A stretch of 14,645 bases of DNA from the NCBI GenBank assembly GCA_045641065.1, contig JAZUGF010000029.1:1-14645 (forward strand). The letters run 5' to 3'. The position numbers were made by a program, and so were the translations under genes. Shown here piece by piece: positions 1 to 6,505 of this stretch. Source of the DNA: UBA1723 sp045641065. GTDB taxonomy: Bacteria > Bacteroidota > Bacteroidia > Bacteroidales > Paludibacteraceae. Below the pieces are notes generated by a model. That model made no database searches. It was not told the origin of the DNA and saw only the letters and a program-made list of their open reading frames with translations. The number at the start of each line of letters is the position of its first letter. The stretch's first letter is position 1.

Positions 1-94
1 ATATCGTGTTCACGCTTTCGCCTTTCTTAAGTAGTCGCATATATTTCTGCAACTCCTTCTTCCCGTGCTTTCCGCTCTCTTGCTTTTTGCTCAT
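1..94 (-). CDS. Partial IS3/IS150-type transposase OrfA (N-terminus only)
   Basis: An open frame begins with ATG at 94-92 and runs off the left edge after about 31 codons. It encodes a very basic N-terminus, MSKKQESGKHGKKELQKYMR, followed by a segment like the start of a helix-turn-helix (LLKKGESVN). IS150-group OrfA proteins begin this way: a short basic lead, then a DNA-binding helix-turn-helix that recognises the element's ends. Its place just inside an IS-like terminal sequence supports this. No catalytic domain is expected here, since the DDE integrase is in orfB. The start is the only ATG after the terminal repeat. Too little protein is visible to exclude another helix-turn-helix protein. 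Confidence 0.5.
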   Translation of the reverse strand, partial: MSKKQESGKHGKKELQKYMRLLKKGESVNTI

Positions 95-99
95 AATTT

Positions 100-133
100 A
101 ACCCCTAAAGTTTTTTGTCTAACTTTAGGGGTT
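100..133. repeat. Perfect 12-bp inverted repeat inside the IS end
   Basis: AACCCCTAAAGT (100-111) and ACTTTAGGGGTT (122-133) are perfect reverse complements with a 10-base loop. The hairpin overlaps the presumed IS terminal repeat and ends six bases before the transposase ATG at 94. In the transposase mRNA it would fold directly over the initiation region. Hairpins like this limit transposase translation from outside promoters in several IS families; that role here is inferred. Confidence 0.7.
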
Positions 134-179
134 CATATCAGTAATGTCGCCTTTTTTTGCGAAAATTTCTCCCCATTTA

Positions 180-210
180 TTTGGTATTTAAAAATCCATT
201 CGTAACTTTG
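180..210 (+). promoter_or_regulatory. Bacteroidetes-type promoter for the membrane protein/regulator genes
   Basis: TTTG at 180-183 (-33 element) and TAACTTTG at 203-210 (-7 element, consensus TAnnTTTG) are separated by 19 bases, the usual spacing for the Bacteroidetes primary sigma factor. Transcription would start a few bases downstream of 210 and give a roughly 25-base leader before the ATG at 243. An inverted repeat overlaps the -7 element. Confidence 0.72.
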
Positions 211-221
211 CAGTACAAAGT
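205..221. promoter_or_regulatory. Inverted-repeat operator candidate, copy 1
   Basis: ACTTTG (205-210), five bases, then CAAAGT (216-221): a perfect 6-bp inverted repeat. It covers the last six bases of the -7 element and the expected start site, where a bound protein would block transcription. The same ACTTTG-N5-CAAAGT pattern recurs at 1171-1187 upstream of creD. The likely binder is the winged-helix protein encoded at 845-1147; this is inference. Confidence 0.55.
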
Positions 222-242
222 ACTTTTAATTCGTACAGAGAC

Positions 243-842
243 ATGAAAGAAAGTGAAGCATTAAATACATTGAACGATATCAGAGAGATGATGGCGAAGT
301 CGTCAAAGGTTCTTTCTTTGAGTGGTACGTCGTCAATTATCGTCGGCATCTTGGCAATTGTGGCATCATACATCGCCAACTGCATTTTGGAGAATCCGTC
401 GTTGGCTCAGGATGACAAAACGATTGCTCTATTAAGTGAGGGTGGTTTACTTCTTGCCATTTGCGTTAGTATCGTATTCTTCTTCTCTAAAAAGAAGGCT
501 TCAAAGAGTAACATGTCATTCCGTATGGATCAGACCACTAAACAGATGTTATGGAACTTTGGTCTTCCTCTTTTGATTGGTGGTATACTTTGCTTGATTT
601 TTGTGATGAAGGGTGTGTATGGCATGACTTCGTCGATGATGCTTATATTCTACGGTTTGGCTCTTTTTTGTGGTTCGACATACACTTACTCGACAGCAAA
701 ATATTTGGGTTATGCCAATATAGTATTAGGTTTGATCGACTGTGCTATTAGCAACCATGCCATTCTATTCTGGGCTTTAGGCTTCGGTCTTTGCCACATC
801 ATCTACGGTATATTCTTCTATTTCAAACATGAAAGAAATTGA
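243..842 (+). CDS. Polytopic membrane protein of unknown function (199 aa)
   Basis: I do not recognise a named family. The protein has a short polar N-terminus (about residues 1-25, possibly a small coiled segment), then about six hydrophobic segments, with a basic cytoplasmic stretch (KKKASKSN) after the second. No catalytic motif or signal-peptide cleavage site is evident, so it is probably an inner-membrane protein. Its TGA (840-842) lies two bases before the ATG of the winged-helix regulator, so the two are almost certainly co-transcribed and perhaps translationally coupled. A promoter with an overlapping inverted repeat lies just upstream. Membrane protein plus small winged-helix regulator upstream of creD is an arrangement I recall from other Bacteroidales; a role in envelope homeostasis is only inferred from that. 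Confidence 0.85.
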   Translation: MKESEALNTLNDIREMMAKSSKVLSLSGTSSIIVGILAIVASYIANCILENPSLAQDDKTIALLSEGGLLLAICVSIVFFFSKKKASKSNMSFRMDQTTKQMLWNFGLPLLIGGILCLIFVMKGVYGMTSSMMLIFYGLALFCGSTYTYSTAKYLGYANIVLGLIDCAISNHAILFWALGFGLCHIIYGIFFYFKHERN

Positions 843-844
843 TC

Positions 845-1147
845 ATGAAGGATGAGTTGAAGAATATAAACAAGGCTTTTGAAAGCAAGGTGCGTCTAGG
901 CATCATGTCGGCACTGATGGTGAACGAGGAACTTGACTTCGTGAGCCTGAAGAGTCTGCTTGAGTTGACCGACGGCAACCTGGCTAGCCATACCAAAAGT
1001 TTGGAGGAACTTGGGTATATCCAGAGCCGTAAACAGTTTATCGGCCGTAAACCCAACACTACTTTCCAAATCACAGAGCTTGGTAGGGCTGCTTTCGCTG
1101 AGCACTTGAATGCTTTGGAGTCTTTTCTTAAGCTTTCGAGAGGGTAG
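845..1147 (+). CDS. Small winged-helix transcriptional regulator (HTH_27-like)
   Basis: This 100-residue protein is almost entirely one winged-helix DNA-binding domain. A helix-turn-helix lies around residues 32-58 (LKSLLELTDGNLASHTKSLE), with GYIQSRKQFIGRKPNTTFQI forming the wing, then a C-terminal helix (AFAEHLNALESFL). The pattern TDGNLASH...LE..GYI...K.F.GRKP matches the single-domain MarR/ArsR-like group that Pfam calls winged helix DNA-binding domain (HTH_27). Such proteins bind as dimers to short inverted repeats and usually repress their own operon. I chose ATG at 845; a TTG at 839 is in frame but overlaps the preceding stop. The identical inverted repeats at 205-221 and 1171-1187 bracket this operon and are its likely operators. 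The effector is unknown. Confidence 0.85.
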   Translation: MKDELKNINKAFESKVRLGIMSALMVNEELDFVSLKSLLELTDGNLASHTKSLEELGYIQSRKQFIGRKPNTTFQITELGRAAFAEHLNALESFLKLSRG

Positions 1148-1169
1148 TGGCCTCTTTTTTTTACTCATA

Positions 1170-1188
1170 TACTTTGTAATTCAAAGTA
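1170..1188. promoter_or_regulatory. Inverted-repeat operator candidate, copy 2 (before creD)
   Basis: TACTTTG (1170-1176), TAATT, CAAAGTA (1182-1188): a perfect 7-bp inverted repeat with the same half-sites and 5-base gap as the copy at 205-221. CAAAGTACTTT is also shared on the downstream side of both. The left arm includes an imperfect -7 element (TA-TAC-TTTG, one base too long); no clear -33 TTTG is present. This suggests a second, regulated promoter for creD. Confidence 0.5.
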
Positions 1189-1206
1189 CTTTAAAATTTT
1201 TAGATT

Positions 1207-2571
1207 ATGGAAACACAAGATTTTAACACAATGGAGACTACTCCAAAGACAACAAGTAAGGGTACAGGTTTTAAGATGATTATCATCACCGTGCTATCAC
1301 TATTGATGCTTATCCCTATGGCTATGATCGAGAATCTGATTGAGGAGCGTAAGTCGACGTCTGATCAGATTATCGAGAAGGTTACTGGACAATGGTGTGC
1401 TGCTCAGAACATTGTTGGCCCAACATTGTCTGTTAAGCAAGGTACATGGTCTACAGTTTCAGATGAGGAGGAGGGTGTTCCTGTAACTAATCCTTCTGCA
1501 AAGAAACATGTGGAGAGAGTGAAGGTGTTATTGCCTAAAAAACTAAATGTCAAGGGTGACATTCAGAATGAAACTCGTAAGAAGGGGTTGTATCAGGTTT
1601 CAATTTTCAAAGCTCCTATTGAGTTGGATGGCTCATTTGAGTTGAGCGACGCGATGCAGAATTCAATTTCGGAGAATAATCAGGTGATTGTGAATTTTTC
1701 GTTGAGTGATCTTAAATGTATCACAGAGGAAATGAAGATCACAATCGCTGGTAAGGAGTTGGAGTTGAAGCCAAGTGGCAACGGTTTACTTTCTGGAATG
1801 AGTCAACTTTCAGCAACAGTGGATTTGAACGGAGTGGAGAATCTCAAGAATATTCCTTTCAGTATGAAGTTTAACATCAAGGGTTCACAGTCGATCAAGT
1901 TTGCTCCTGTTGGTGAGATGACCACCGTCGCACTGACATCAAATGCCACAACTCCAAGTTTCACTGGCAATTTCCTTCCTGAAGAGAATAATGTGAGCGA
2001 CGCGGGATTCACAAGCAATTGGAAAATCTCTTGCCTCAACAGAAATTATCCGCAGGAATTAGATGAGCCATCTTATGATGTAAAGAATTCAATTAACAAC
2101 TCTATGTTCGGCGTCGACTTGCTAATTCCAGTACAGCATTATCAGCAGTCACTTCGTTGCACTAAATACGCTATGCTATTCATCATGCTCACATTTGCAG
2201 TCTTCTTCTTTGTGGAGCATATTCAGCAGAAGAACATCCATCCGATCCAGTATCTTCTCGTCGGCCTTGCTCTTACATTGTTCTACTCGTTGCTAATCTC
2301 ATTGTCGGAGCATATCGGATTCACACCTGCTTATATGGTGGCATCCGCAATGACAATCACAATGCTCACACTCTACACTGCTGCGGTGTTGCGCATTAAG
2401 AAGACGGCATTTTCTATCGGTGGTATTCTGACGGTACTTTACATCTACATTTTCGTGCTAATCCGAATGGAAACATACGCTTTGGTTGCAGGAAGTGTTG
2501 GTCTATTCTTCATCTTGGCTGGTATCATGTACTTGTCGCAGAAGGTAGATTGGAATAAGGTTGTAAAGTAA
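1207..2571 (+). CDS. creD: CreD-family inner-membrane protein
   Basis: The 454-residue protein has the CreD (Cet/CreD family) layout: one N-terminal transmembrane helix (about 24-44), a large periplasmic region to about residue 320, then about five C-terminal membrane helices. Family-like segments are the stretch after the first helix (IENLIEERKSTSDQIIEKV), the GQWCAAQNIVGPTL-type segment, and FGVDLLIPVQHYQQSLRCTKYAMLF before the second helix. In enterobacteria creD belongs to the CreBC regulon and affects colicin tolerance and envelope integrity; its molecular activity is unknown. No CreBC two-component genes are present here. Instead a winged-helix regulator and a membrane protein lie upstream, and the region before creD carries the shared inverted repeat. 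Two small hydrophobic genes follow in the same direction, with a 43-base gap. Confidence 0.9.
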   Translation: METQDFNTMETTPKTTSKGTGFKMIIITVLSLLMLIPMAMIENLIEERKSTSDQIIEKVTGQWCAAQNIVGPTLSVKQGTWSTVSDEEEGVPVTNPSAKKHVERVKVLLPKKLNVKGDIQNETRKKGLYQVSIFKAPIELDGSFELSDAMQNSISENNQVIVNFSLSDLKCITEEMKITIAGKELELKPSGNGLLSGMSQLSATVDLNGVENLKNIPFSMKFNIKGSQSIKFAPVGEMTTVALTSNATTPSFTGNFLPEENNVSDAGFTSNWKISCLNRNYPQELDEPSYDVKNSINNSMFGVDLLIPVQHYQQSLRCTKYAMLFIMLTFAVFFFVEHIQQKNIHPIQYLLVGLALTLFYSLLISLSEHIGFTPAYMVASAMTITMLTLYTAAVLRIKKTAFSIGGILTVLYIYIFVLIRMETYALVAGSVGLFFILAGIMYLSQKVDWNKVVK

Positions 2572-2614
2572 TGAACTAAAAATTATATTACTGTTACTTA
2601 AAAATTTACTAACT

Positions 2615-2710
2615 ATGGATGGTATCTTATTGTTATTATTTTTTATTGGATTTACAATCTACACGATAATAATCTGTGTTGTACGTTTCTTACTCATATT
2701 TTTTAGCTGA
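2615..2710 (+). CDS. Small 31-residue single-span membrane peptide
   Basis: A short frame starts with ATG at 2615 and stops at TGA 2708-2710. It encodes MDGILLLLFFIGFTIYTIII followed by CVVRFLLIFFS, almost wholly hydrophobic with one acidic residue near the start and one arginine, as expected for a single-span small membrane protein. It lies between creD and the DUF2809 gene in the same direction and ends two bases before the next ATG, consistent with translational coupling. It may be a real small protein, or a leader whose translation opens the downstream start. Short hydrophobic frames can arise by chance in AT-rich DNA, so conservation in related genomes is the deciding evidence. No function can be assigned. 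Confidence 0.45.
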   Translation: MDGILLLLFFIGFTIYTIIICVVRFLLIFFS

Positions 2711-2712
2711 CT

Positions 2713-3087
2713 ATGAAACGAAACATTTATATTTTCCTGTTCGTGGTCATCTTCTTGCAGGAAGTCATTATTGCTATGTATGTAAAAGACCAGTTTCTCC
2801 GTCCATACGGTGGAGACATCATAGTGGAGTGGTTAATCTACTGCTTTGTACGCATCTTCTACCCAAAGAAATACAAAGCATTGCCATTCTACATCTTTCT
2901 ATTCTCCGTCGGCATAGAGATCACTCAATATTTCAAGTTGGTGGATGTGTTAGGGTGGGGCGACAATGCAGTTGCCCGTGCAGTGATGGGAACATCGTTT
3001 GCTTGGGCTGACATTATATGCTACGCGATTGGATGGGTAAGCATTCTGTTAGGTCAGGAGATTTGGAAGGAAAGGCAACGAATTTAG
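2713..3087 (+). CDS. DUF2809-family membrane protein
   Basis: This 124-residue protein matches my recall of DUF2809. It has an N-terminal membrane helix, then LRPYGGDIIVEWLIYCFVR, a third hydrophobic segment, a conserved acidic/polar segment (GIEITQYFKLVDVLG), and AWADIICYAIGWVSILL at the C-terminus. About four membrane helices are expected. Family members are short bacterial membrane proteins of unknown function, often annotated only as DUF2809. The RPYGGD and IE..QYF motifs contain charged residues within or near the membrane and could be functional. The gene sits at the end of the creD cluster, two bases after the 31-residue peptide gene, so it is probably transcribed with it. No clear intrinsic terminator follows before the higBA promoter. 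Confidence 0.85.
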   Translation: MKRNIYIFLFVVIFLQEVIIAMYVKDQFLRPYGGDIIVEWLIYCFVRIFYPKKYKALPFYIFLFSVGIEITQYFKLVDVLGWGDNAVARAVMGTSFAWADIICYAIGWVSILLGQEIWKERQRI

Positions 3088-3129
3088 TCCAAATATACAA
3101 TTCGTATTTTTTTGAATTTTAGAATTTAT

Positions 3130-3160
3130 TTTTGAATTTCAAAATTTGTTGCTAATTTTG
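3130..3160 (+). promoter_or_regulatory. higBA promoter with overlapping palindrome
   Basis: TTTG at 3131-3134 and TAATTTTG at 3153-3160 (18-base gap) form a good Bacteroidetes promoter 22 bases before the higB ATG. TTTTGAA-T-TTCAAAA (3130-3144) is a perfect 7-bp inverted repeat covering the -33 element, and a second TTTTTGAATTT copy lies at 3109-3119. These are plausible operator half-sites for HigA autorepression, which is how HigBA modules are usually controlled. Confidence 0.62.
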
Positions 3161-3181
3161 TGATGTTAAATTCTAATATTT

Positions 3182-3475
3182 ATGAGGATAATATCACGTA
3201 CAAAAATTATTGACTACTACACTGAGCACGCTGATTCAAAGGTTGCTTTAGAAGAGTGGTATACTAAAACTAAAGCTGCTCAGTGGACATGCTTTGATGA
3301 CATAAAAAGAACTTTCAATAGCGTGGATGCTGTCGGTAATCAGCATTATGTTTTCAATATTCGAGGTAACAACTATAGACTTATTGTTGTTATAAAGTTT
3401 ACCATTGGAACTGTGCTGATTCGGTTTGTAGGTACTCACGCAGAATATGATAAAATTGATGCATCAACTATTTAA
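3182..3475 (+). CDS. higB: HigB-type toxin (mRNA interferase)
   Basis: The 97-residue protein is a full-length HigB_toxin-family member (RelE/HigB fold). It starts MRIISRTKIIDYYTEHADSK, has the WYTKTKAAQW segment in the middle, and contains the conserved VFNIRGNNYRLIVVIKF and IRFVGTHAEYDKIDA blocks. HigB toxins are ribosome-dependent ribonucleases that cut translated mRNA; the basic/aromatic residues and the histidine of GTHAEYD lie in the C-terminal active region. The toxin gene precedes the antitoxin gene, the hallmark order of hig modules. The antitoxin follows after ten bases, and a promoter with an overlapping palindrome lies immediately upstream. All conserved blocks are intact, so the toxin is probably functional. 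Confidence 0.93.
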   Translation: MRIISRTKIIDYYTEHADSKVALEEWYTKTKAAQWTCFDDIKRTFNSVDAVGNQHYVFNIRGNNYRLIVVIKFTIGTVLIRFVGTHAEYDKIDASTI

Positions 3476-3485
3476 CAAAGATAAT

Positions 3486-3851
3486 ATGGCAAAAATTACA
3501 ACAAAAACAGCGTATGACGCTACTATGGAGCGTATAGAGGAATTATTGCCATTGATTAATGACAATACTCCTGTTACTGATAAAAACTCTATAGAGTTAG
3601 ATCTTTTGACCGCTATGGTAGAAGAGTATGAGGAAGAACATTACCCAATCGAACAGCCTTCGTTGGTTGATGTTATGAAACTTCGTATGTATGAGATGGG
3701 ACTAACCCAAGCTAAACTTGCTGAGTTGTTAGGGGTGAGTTCTTCTCGAGTTAGTGATATTTTCAATGGCCGATGTGAACCAACTTTGCAACTGGCTCGT
3801 GAGATCTGCCGAAAGATGAATGTTGACGCTCGTATTGTGTTGGGTGTGTGA
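3486..3851 (+). CDS. higA: HigA-type antitoxin with Xre/Cro helix-turn-helix
   Basis: The protein has an N-terminal toxin-binding part (about residues 1-60: MERIEELLPLIND and IELDLLTAMVEEYEEEHYPI) and a C-terminal Xre/Cro helix-turn-helix (about 68-121: MGLTQAKLAELLGVSSSRVS, then FNGRCEPTLQLAREICRKM). This is the HigA layout found with HigB toxins of this type. It neutralises HigB and binds the operon promoter as a repressor. I place the start at ATG 3486, giving 121 residues: family members begin just before the T..Y..A..RIEELLP stretch, and this start leaves a 10-base gap after the toxin stop. An upstream in-frame ATG at 3447 would overlap the toxin by 29 bases and add an uncharacteristic 13-residue lead. 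Confidence 0.92.
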   Translation: MAKITTKTAYDATMERIEELLPLINDNTPVTDKNSIELDLLTAMVEEYEEEHYPIEQPSLVDVMKLRMYEMGLTQAKLAELLGVSSSRVSDIFNGRCEPTLQLAREICRKMNVDARIVLGV

Positions 3852-3868
3852 TTATTTAAGCTATATCC

Positions 3869-3903
3869 AATTATGAATTATGAATTTTGCATTATGAATT
3901 AAT
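3869..3903. repeat. Short ATTATGAATT repeats before mnmA
   Basis: Three copies of TTATGAATT occur in 35 bases; the first two overlap in a 7-base period. AT-rich words of this kind are common between genes in Bacteroidales. They lie upstream of and around the -33 region of the mnmA promoter. No function is evident. Confidence 0.5.
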
Positions 3904-3921
3904 ATAAAATTCTTATCTTTG
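3886..3921 (+). promoter_or_regulatory. Promoter for mnmA-amidase
   Basis: TATCTTTG at 3914-3921 fits the -7 consensus TAnnTTTG and lies 19 bases before the mnmA ATG. The nearest TTTG upstream is at 3886-3889, a 24-base gap that is longer than usual, so the -33 element is uncertain while the -7 element is convincing. Confidence 0.6.
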
Positions 3922-3940
3922 TAGCAATAACAAAGAACTT

Positions 3941-5020
3941 ATGAATATAGCAACTCTTATATCTGGCGGTGTCGACAGCTCTGTTGTCGTGCATCAACTA
4001 TGCGAACAAGGCCTAAAGCCAGATCTTTTCTATATACAAATTGGTGGCGGATGCGACGGTTTGTCGGACTGCTCTATGGATGATGATATCATGATCTCCA
4101 CTATGATTGCAAAAAAATATGGTTTGCAGTTCGACGTGGTGAATCTCCACAAAGAATATTGGGAAAACGTGGTTGGTTATGCCAAGGAGAAGGTGATGCG
4201 TGGACTTACTCCTAATCCTGACGTGATGTGCAACAAATTCATCAAGTTTGGTATGTTTGAGGAGAGAGTAGGCCATCAGTACGATTTCACTGCCACTGGA
4301 CACTATGCAAGAGCCGTCAGAGAGAATGGTTTGACTTGGCTTTGCACAGCTCCGGATCCAATCAAAGACCAGACTGATTTCTTATCCCAGCTATCACAGA
4401 AGCAGATCGCTAAGTCGATGTTCCCAATCGGTGACATGATGAAAAGTGAAGTACGTAGAATCGCTCAAGAATCGCGTCTGCCAAGCGCATACAGAAAGGA
4501 TAGTCAGGGAATTTGCTTCCTTGGCAAATTCAAATACAACGATTTCTTGAAGAATATCGTAGGCGAGAAGGAGGGAAATATCGTCGACAGAGAGAGTGGA
4601 AAAATCTTAGGAAAACATAAAGGATTCTGGTATCACACAATCGGTCAGCGTAAAGGTCTTGGTTTGAGTGGCGGACCATGGTTTGTTGTCGACAAGGATA
4701 TTGACGACAACGTGGTGTATGTCTCTCGTTGTGAGCAGAAGGGCGGAATCTACGGAAATAATTTCATCGTGACTGGTTTCAACCACCTTACTTTATCAGA
4801 ACATCCGTGGAAGGCAGGGGAAGTGTACGATGTAAAATTTAAGATCCGTCACACAGAGATGTTGAAGTGTGGAAAACTACGTCTAGCAGACAATGGAATA
4901 GATTTGAATGTGGAGAGTCCAGAACCGATTCAGGGTATAGCTCCAGGTCAGTTTGGGGTTATCTACGACGAAGTTGGTAATAAATGCTACGGAAGTGGCG
5001 AAATCCGTTTGCTATTGTAA
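3941..5020 (+). CDS. mnmA: tRNA 2-thiouridine(34) synthase MnmA
   Basis: MnmA activates C2 of uridine-34 in tRNA-Lys, -Glu and -Gln with ATP and transfers sulfur from a sulfur-relay donor, giving 2-thiouridine at the wobble position in the cytoplasm. The 359-residue length is normal. The N-terminal PP-loop SGGVDSS is at residues 8-14. NPDVMCNKFIKFG contains the first catalytic cysteine (Cys97), and SQGICFLG contains the second, persulfide-carrying cysteine (Cys192). DFTATGHYAR (about 115-124) and TIGQRKGLGLSGG (about 230) are further family signatures, and the C-terminal domain ends with a beta-barrel segment (IAPGQFGVIYD). Start ATG 3941 is 19 bases after a good -7 element. The amidase gene follows after three bases, so the two are probably one transcription unit although the functions are unrelated. 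Confidence 0.97.
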   Translation: MNIATLISGGVDSSVVVHQLCEQGLKPDLFYIQIGGGCDGLSDCSMDDDIMISTMIAKKYGLQFDVVNLHKEYWENVVGYAKEKVMRGLTPNPDVMCNKFIKFGMFEERVGHQYDFTATGHYARAVRENGLTWLCTAPDPIKDQTDFLSQLSQKQIAKSMFPIGDMMKSEVRRIAQESRLPSAYRKDSQGICFLGKFKYNDFLKNIVGEKEGNIVDRESGKILGKHKGFWYHTIGQRKGLGLSGGPWFVVDKDIDDNVVYVSRCEQKGGIYGNNFIVTGFNHLTLSEHPWKAGEVYDVKFKIRHTEMLKCGKLRLADNGIDLNVESPEPIQGIAPGQFGVIYDEVGNKCYGSGEIRLLL

Positions 5021-5023
5021 GAG

Positions 5024-6337
5024 ATGAAGAGACTGATATCTGCAATATTCGCTTTGTGGTTTACGGCCTCTTCGTTTGCCCAGGATAAGGTTTGCCCGCT
5101 TGAGGGTGAAGGACTTTGGGCTTTTTATGCTCGCGTCGGCTTGAATACCAAGGAGTTGCGTGACCAATTTTTTGCTCTTAATAAAGGACGATTTGGAAAA
5201 GATTCCACATTGTTGACGGGAGTGTCGTATAAAATTCCTCATGCTGGAGATTCAAAGATTACGACAAATACAGAAGAAAAGACTACCGTCGACACTACGA
5301 AGAAGATCAAGAAAGTCACTGTAAAGGATAAGGTTTGTCCGTTAGAAGGAGAAGGATTGTGGGCATTCTATGCTCGCGTCGGCTTGAATACCAAGGATTT
5401 ACGTGATGTCTTCTTGGATATCAATCAAGGACGATTTGGAAAAGACGCATCATTGTTGACGGGAGTGTATTATAAGATCCCTACGATGGATGATGTTGAG
5501 ACTGAAACCGCTCCTGTGGCTAAAGATCAGGTGCCGATGAAACCTCAGAAGAGCGACGTCATCGAGAAACTATTCGGAAAGGATTATGAACGAGTGCCAG
5601 TCACGAGCAAGGAGTTAGACGGTGCTGTTTTCTACCTTGTTTCCGGACATGGTGGCCCAGATCCAGGCGCAATCGGTAAGTTTGCAGGCCATGAACTACA
5701 TGAGGATGAGTATGCCTACGACGTGATACTTCGTCTTGGCCGACAGTTGATGATGCGAGGTGCTAAGGTGAATTTTATCATTCAAGATAAAGTCGACGGA
5801 ATACGTGATGACCAGTTTTTGGCAACTTCACGTCGCGAGACATGTATGGGAGCCGAAATTCCACTTGACCAAGTAAAGAGATTGAAGCAGCGTTGCGATA
5901 AGATAAACTCGTTGTATAAGAAAGACGAGAAAGGGTACCGTCGTGCCGTATTCATTCATCTTGACAGTCGAAGCGAAAGAAAGAGAATTGATATCTTCCT
6001 TTACCATGCTAAGGGCAGCAAACTTGGAAAGATGACTGCAGAGAGCATCCGAACAACGTTGGAGGATAAGTATGCACAGCATCAGCCAAACCGTGGTTTT
6101 GAGGGAACAGTCAGCAGACGAGATCTATTCGTGTTGACTGAGACAAATGTACCGTCTGTATTCTTTGAACTTGGTAATATCCAGAACGTTCAGGATCAGC
6201 AGCGTTTCATTCGTACAAGCAATCGAGAGGCGATGGCAAAGTGGATTGCGGAAGGCTTTGTGAAGGATTACAAGATCCAGCAGCAGATAGAGAAGAACGA
6301 GAAGGAAAGAGCAGCTGCGAAAAAGAAGAAGAAATAA
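5024..6337 (+). CDS. Secreted N-acetylmuramoyl-L-alanine amidase with two LysM-like repeats
   Basis: The 437-residue protein starts with a signal peptide (MKRLISAIFALWFTASSFAQ, cleavage probably near residue 19-20), so it acts in the periplasm or at the envelope. Residues 21-72 and 102-153 are two nearly identical LysM-like units, likely peptidoglycan-binding, joined by a Lys/Thr-rich linker. An Amidase_3 domain follows (about 200-415), which cleaves the bond between muramic acid and L-alanine of the stem peptide. Candidate zinc ligands are His209 in SGHGG, Glu227 or Glu229 in HEDEYAYD and His312 in FIHLDS; Glu382 in FFELGN is the likely catalytic glutamate. The C-terminus is lysine-rich and coiled-coil-like. 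The start lies three bases after mnmA. A cell-division or wall-remodelling role follows from the family; the repeats are unusually alike at DNA level. Confidence 0.92.
   Translation: MKRLISAIFALWFTASSFAQDKVCPLEGEGLWAFYARVGLNTKELRDQFFALNKGRFGKDSTLLTGVSYKIPHAGDSKITTNTEEKTTVDTTKKIKKVTVKDKVCPLEGEGLWAFYARVGLNTKDLRDVFLDINQGRFGKDASLLTGVYYKIPTMDDVETETAPVAKDQVPMKPQKSDVIEKLFGKDYERVPVTSKELDGAVFYLVSGHGGPDPGAIGKFAGHELHEDEYAYDVILRLGRQLMMRGAKVNFIIQDKVDGIRDDQFLATSRRETCMGAEIPLDQVKRLKQRCDKINSLYKKDEKGYRRAVFIHLDSRSERKRIDIFLYHAKGSKLGKMTAESIRTTLEDKYAQHQPNRGFEGTVSRRDLFVLTETNVPSVFFELGNIQNVQDQQRFIRTSNREAMAKWIAEGFVKDYKIQQQIEKNEKERAAAKKKKK
5087..5482 (+). repeat. Internal duplication of the LysM-like module (DNA level)
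   Basis: Codons 22-72 (5087-5239) and 103-153 (5330-5482) are direct copies offset by exactly 243 bases (81 codons). Long stretches are identical at DNA level, including one of about 29 bases encoding YARVGLNTK and a second around GRFGKD and LLTGV; most differences elsewhere are silent or conservative. This indicates a recent duplication or continuing gene conversion. Confidence 0.88.
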
Positions 6338-6374
6338 TTTGGAAATTATATAGCAGTTGTCCAAAATGAGGATT

Positions 6375-6409
6375 GTTAAGGGCCAGTTTTTTATTATTTG
6401 GGCCCTAAC
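6375..6409. terminator. Stem-loop after the amidase gene
   Basis: GTTAAGGGCC (6375-6384) pairs with GGCCCTAAC (6401-6409) with a one-base bulge and a T-rich 16-base loop, 38 bases after the amidase stop. No T-run follows on the plus strand, so it is at best a weak or factor-assisted terminator, or an RNA-stabilising 3' hairpin. Confidence 0.35.
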
Positions 6410-6470
6410 CCTTACCATCAACGCGAGCCCGAAGGGCGAACGTCTAATAAATAAGCGTATATAATTGCCA
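6401..6470. repeat. Structured intergenic repeat, copy 1
   Basis: This copy reads CCCTAA...CAACGCGAGC, then the hairpin GCCC-GAA-GGGC (6427-6437), then GAACGT...AAGCG and TATATAATTGCC. It matches the copy at 6878-6958 in order and in most bases, and the hairpin stem differs by a paired change. The two copies flank the small secreted-protein gene. TGAGGATTGTnAAGGG also occurs twice nearby (6367-6382 and 6482-6497). Confidence 0.55.
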
Positions 6471-6505
6471 ATAATTTTTATTGAGGATTGTAAAGGGAAT
6501 TTTCA

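Larger units (their letters stand above)
1..135 (-). mobile_element. IS3-family (IS150-like) insertion sequence, left end only
   Basis: Read on the minus strand from 135, the element begins TGAACCCCTAAAGTTAGACA, which resembles the terminal repeats of IS150-group IS3 elements (TG at the tip, then an ACCCC-AAAGTT-GACA pattern). Forty bases further in, a reading frame starts that looks like an IS150-type OrfA. Only this end is in the window, so the second inverted repeat, the 3-bp target duplication and the orfB integrase cannot be seen. Family assignment comes from recalled end sequences, not a database match. Confidence 0.62.

Noticed and set aside
3447..3485. Longer HigA start overlapping the toxin gene
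   Set aside because: It adds 13 residues unlike family N-termini; ATG 3486 matches the expected start.
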